NCBI GenBank assembly: GCA_964538375.1 | Contig: CAZIFQ010000011.1 | Coordinates: forward strand, 25,738 to 89,737 | Length of the DNA: 64,000 nucleotides | Origin: JAUUZQ01 sp964538375 | Lineage (GTDB): Bacteria > Bacteroidota > Bacteroidia > Bacteroidales > GCA-2748055 | Reading direction: 5' to 3' | In this document: in pieces, positions 61,773-64,000 of the stretch | Position numbering within the stretch: position 1 is the first letter of the stretch | How the letters are laid out: the number at the start of each line of letters is the position of its first letter | Made by a program: the position numbers and the translations under genes | The notes under the pieces: model-generated | The model's database searches: none | What the model was told of the DNA's origin: nothing | The model's input: only the letters and a program-made list of their open reading frames with translations

Positions 61773-63890
61773 ATGCGATTAATTACATTGTCAATCTGTT
61801 TATTATTAGCACAATCGATTATGGCTCAGAAGCCTGTGATCCTGACTGATTTCATATCTCAGGAATCAATCACAGACTATCAATTCTATTTCTACCATGA
61901 TCCTCATTGTGAAATGGATGCTCCAGTAGCGTTTTCGCCCCGATATGCCAATAATTTCAGGCGCTTGGACTTCAGTGATTCACTTCTCCATATTGATGAA
62001 ATTGATATGAACGACTGTATTTGGTTACGGTTTATATTTGATAACCGATCTGTTAAACAATTATCCTTTCATCTTCAGCCAAATATTTTCACCACTTTCA
62101 GTGAGTTCAGGTTGTATCAAAAGTTTGATAATGGAATAATCAATGAACGTATCTCAGGTTTTGACGTCCGACCGGGAGATAAAGATGTAAACATTAGCGG
62201 ATCAGACGACCTGCGGTTTTTTGTCAACCCGGGATCAGTTGACACCATTTATCTCTACGCCAGGCTATCTGAAGAATCAATTCTAACTGACCTGACCTTC
62301 TCTGTCTCCACACATGATAGTGTGATACATAAAGACAGGTCACGACGGCTCACATTCGGAATATTCCTGGGTATTCTGATCATTATGATTTTATATCATA
62401 TACCTCTTTATATTAAAATGAGAGAGGTGAGTTACCTCTACTACATCTTCTATATCATTGCTTTTATTGGATTCTTCATTAATAAGGAAGGATACGTATA
62501 TGAAATTACACCTCAGTTCACCACTGCCCCTCTAAATACATTTTTACTGCAGATCTTTCTACTCTCCTTCCTGCTATTTGGACGTTCCTATCTCGATACG
62601 GCTAAAACACTAAAAGAATGGGATCGAATTTTAAAAATGGCCATCGGCTTCATAATAAGTGGCCTGGTGCTCAGTTTTGTGATGATTGCATTAACCAGCA
62701 AAGGTCATTATATACCCGATTTCATTCAGATTATCGGGCTTTCTATAAATATAATATCCGCCCTGGCATCATTATTCCTGGCAATTTTGCCTGCATTTAT
62801 ACTGCGCAAAAAACACTTTGGCCCGGCCAGGTATTTCCTCATAGCCAATGTCTTCCTGATTATGGGAGCTGTTTTACTTTTCATCTTTAATGATTATCCA
62901 GTGGGCAAACATGGACTTGAAATTGGAGTCACACTTCAGATTGTAACTTTCTCTGTCGGTTTAGCAGAGAAAATCAACCTCCTGAAAAAAGATAGGGAAA
63001 TAGCTCAGAGAAGAATCATTGATCAGCTACGCGAAAATACTGCCCTGAAAGACAAAGTGAACAGGGAACTTGAAGACAAGGTGAAGGAAAGGACAAAAGA
63101 AATACGCACACAAAAAGAGCAGATTGAGAAGCAGAACAAAGAGATTAAATACAGTTTTGACTATGCAAAACGTATTCAGAGCACAGTGCTGCCAAGGACT
63201 GATGTATTTGAGAATCTGTTTGCAGAATTTTTCATCTTCTTCAAGCCCAGGGATATTGTAAGTGGTGATTTTTATTGGATATCACAAAAGGAAAATAAGA
63301 TTTTTATTACGGCCTCTGATTGCACAGGACATGGCGTTCCAGGATCGCTAATGAGTATGCTTGGGATAACTATGCTTCATGAGATTGTGAATGAAAAGAA
63401 TATTTCACGATCAGATGAAATCCTCAACGAACTACGTCTGAATATAGCCCGCACATTGAAGCAGGAAGGGAAACCCGGTGAACAGAAAGACGGCATGGAT
63501 ATGGTTTTGTTGATCTACGATCGCACCACCAGGGAGATGGAATTCTCAGGTGCCAATAACCCAATGTACATAATTCGTGACGGTGAAATGATCGAATATA
63601 AAGGAAATAATATGCCGGTTGCATATTACGATAACATGACAGACTTCACAAGGCATACACTGCAAATGAAGCAAGGCGACAGAGTGTATCTGTTCTCTGA
63701 TGGATTCCCCGATCAATTTGGCGGTCCGAATGGCAAGAAATTTAAATACAAGCCATTTAAAGAGTTGTTACTTGAGGTACATGAGCGACCAATGGAAGAA
63801 CAGGAGAGAATACTAAAAATGGTATTCGACGAATGGAAAGGAAACCTGGACCAGATTGATGATGTACTTGTCATGGGGTTGAGGTTTTGA
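61773..63890 (+). CDS. 7TM-DISM sensor SpoIIE/PP2C phosphatase
   Basis: The 705-residue protein has a signal peptide, a periplasmic 7TMR-DISM extracellular domain (about 25-180), seven membrane helices (about 190-400), a coiled coil (about 405-455) and a SpoIIE/PP2C domain (about 470-705). Metal motifs are intact: RDIVSGDFYW (about 493), DCTGHGVPGSLMS, DGMDMVL, SDGFPDQFGG and IDDVLVMG. It should transmit an outside signal, possibly a carbohydrate, into serine dephosphorylation. It is the third SpoIIE phosphatase of the window, with an AAGGAG just before the ATG. Its substrate is unknown. Confidence 0.9.
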   Translation: MRLITLSICLLLAQSIMAQKPVILTDFISQESITDYQFYFYHDPHCEMDAPVAFSPRYANNFRRLDFSDSLLHIDEIDMNDCIWLRFIFDNRSVKQLSFHLQPNIFTTFSEFRLYQKFDNGIINERISGFDVRPGDKDVNISGSDDLRFFVNPGSVDTIYLYARLSEESILTDLTFSVSTHDSVIHKDRSRRLTFGIFLGILIIMILYHIPLYIKMREVSYLYYIFYIIAFIGFFINKEGYVYEITPQFTTAPLNTFLLQIFLLSFLLFGRSYLDTAKTLKEWDRILKMAIGFIISGLVLSFVMIALTSKGHYIPDFIQIIGLSINIISALASLFLAILPAFILRKKHFGPARYFLIANVFLIMGAVLLFIFNDYPVGKHGLEIGVTLQIVTFSVGLAEKINLLKKDREIAQRRIIDQLRENTALKDKVNRELEDKVKERTKEIRTQKEQIEKQNKEIKYSFDYAKRIQSTVLPRTDVFENLFAEFFIFFKPRDIVSGDFYWISQKENKIFITASDCTGHGVPGSLMSMLGITMLHEIVNEKNISRSDEILNELRLNIARTLKQEGKPGEQKDGMDMVLLIYDRTTREMEFSGANNPMYIIRDGEMIEYKGNNMPVAYYDNMTDFTRHTLQMKQGDRVYLFSDGFPDQFGGPNGKKFKYKPFKELLLEVHERPMEEQERILKMVFDEWKGNLDQIDDVLVMGLRF

Positions 63891-63922
63891 GTACTTGGAG
63901 TGCCTTGAGTTGGGGCCCCGGA

Positions 63923-64000
63923 TTATAATTCATCGAAAGTTTTACTTCGAAGCACTTCCTTCCCCCGGCCTTTAGATTTACTTCTTAAATTATTCTTGAT
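63923..64000 (-). CDS. Possible C-terminal end of a gene entering from the right edge
   Basis: The minus strand is open from the right edge to a stop at 63925-63923, giving 25 residues that are Lys/Arg-rich and end RSKTFDEL. The frame is short, so this is only a candidate. It would be convergent with the SpoIIE gene. No function can be given. Confidence 0.35.
   Translation of the reverse strand: MKNNLRSKSKGRGKEVLRSKTFDEL

Overview
The window looks like a chromosomal segment of a Bacteroidota bacterium, probably class Bacteroidia (Bacteroidales/Marinilabiliales-like). The signs are a gingipain-type peptidase with a C-terminal type IX secretion sorting domain, DUF3078 and OmpP1/FadL outer-membrane proteins, PKD lipoproteins, an ExbB-ExbD-ExbD-TonB cluster, AT-rich DNA, TAnnTTTG-type -7 boxes, and almost no Shine-Dalgarno sequences. 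No transposase, integrase, phage gene, rRNA or CRISPR array was seen, and most genes are ordinary chromosomal ones.

Layout. 1-7.5 kb: surface and secreted proteins (a partial CUB-domain protein, an ankyrin-repeat protein with a beta-rich C-terminus, a small lipoprotein, a gingipain-like C25 peptidase) and a SUI1 factor. 7.6-18.3 kb: signalling and housekeeping. Two SpoIIE/PP2C phosphatases lie in tandem (one with a sensor propeller), followed by an OLD-like ATPase, a C26 peptidase, a SiaC/DUF1987 protein, a small ppGpp hydrolase-like HD protein and TsaD. 18.4-30 kb: envelope and transport. TamB, NhaD, the ExbB/ExbD/ExbD/TonB operon, a TauE/SafE permease, GlyA and a glycerol facilitator.

30.4-39 kb: a compact cluster that appears to degrade beta-1,3-glucan (laminarin-like). 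It has a GH16 lipoprotein, a large GH149-like phosphorylase candidate, a cytoplasmic GH17, a GH17 lipoprotein and a GPH-family sugar symporter. No SusC/SusD pair is present in the window. The layout suggests outside-to-inside processing that ends in phosphorolysis in the cytoplasm.

39-48 kb: a TPR protein, a DUF3078 barrel, two tRNA-Leu genes (CAG and GAG), a PKD lipoprotein, a DPP IV-type peptidase and a YgiQ radical SAM protein. 48.4-55.9 kb: the conserved translation operon thrS-infC-rpmI-rplT, then dapB, two signal peptidase I genes and a WbqC-like gene. infC begins at a non-AUG codon behind a strong Shine-Dalgarno. 56-64 kb: an OmpP1/FadL barrel, a very low-complexity Y/G/N/S-rich lipoprotein, a DUF1080-like/FG-GAP-like lipoprotein, a third SpoIIE phosphatase carrying a 7TM-DISM sensor, and the tail of a gene entering from the right edge.

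The features most worth following up are the SusCD-less phosphorolytic glucan cluster, three SpoIIE phosphatases near a SiaC homologue, the non-AUG starts (infC, probably tamB, ygiQ), and a scattered set of intergenic short-word tandem repeats plus a shared hairpin whose core is CTTCGCTAAAGCT.
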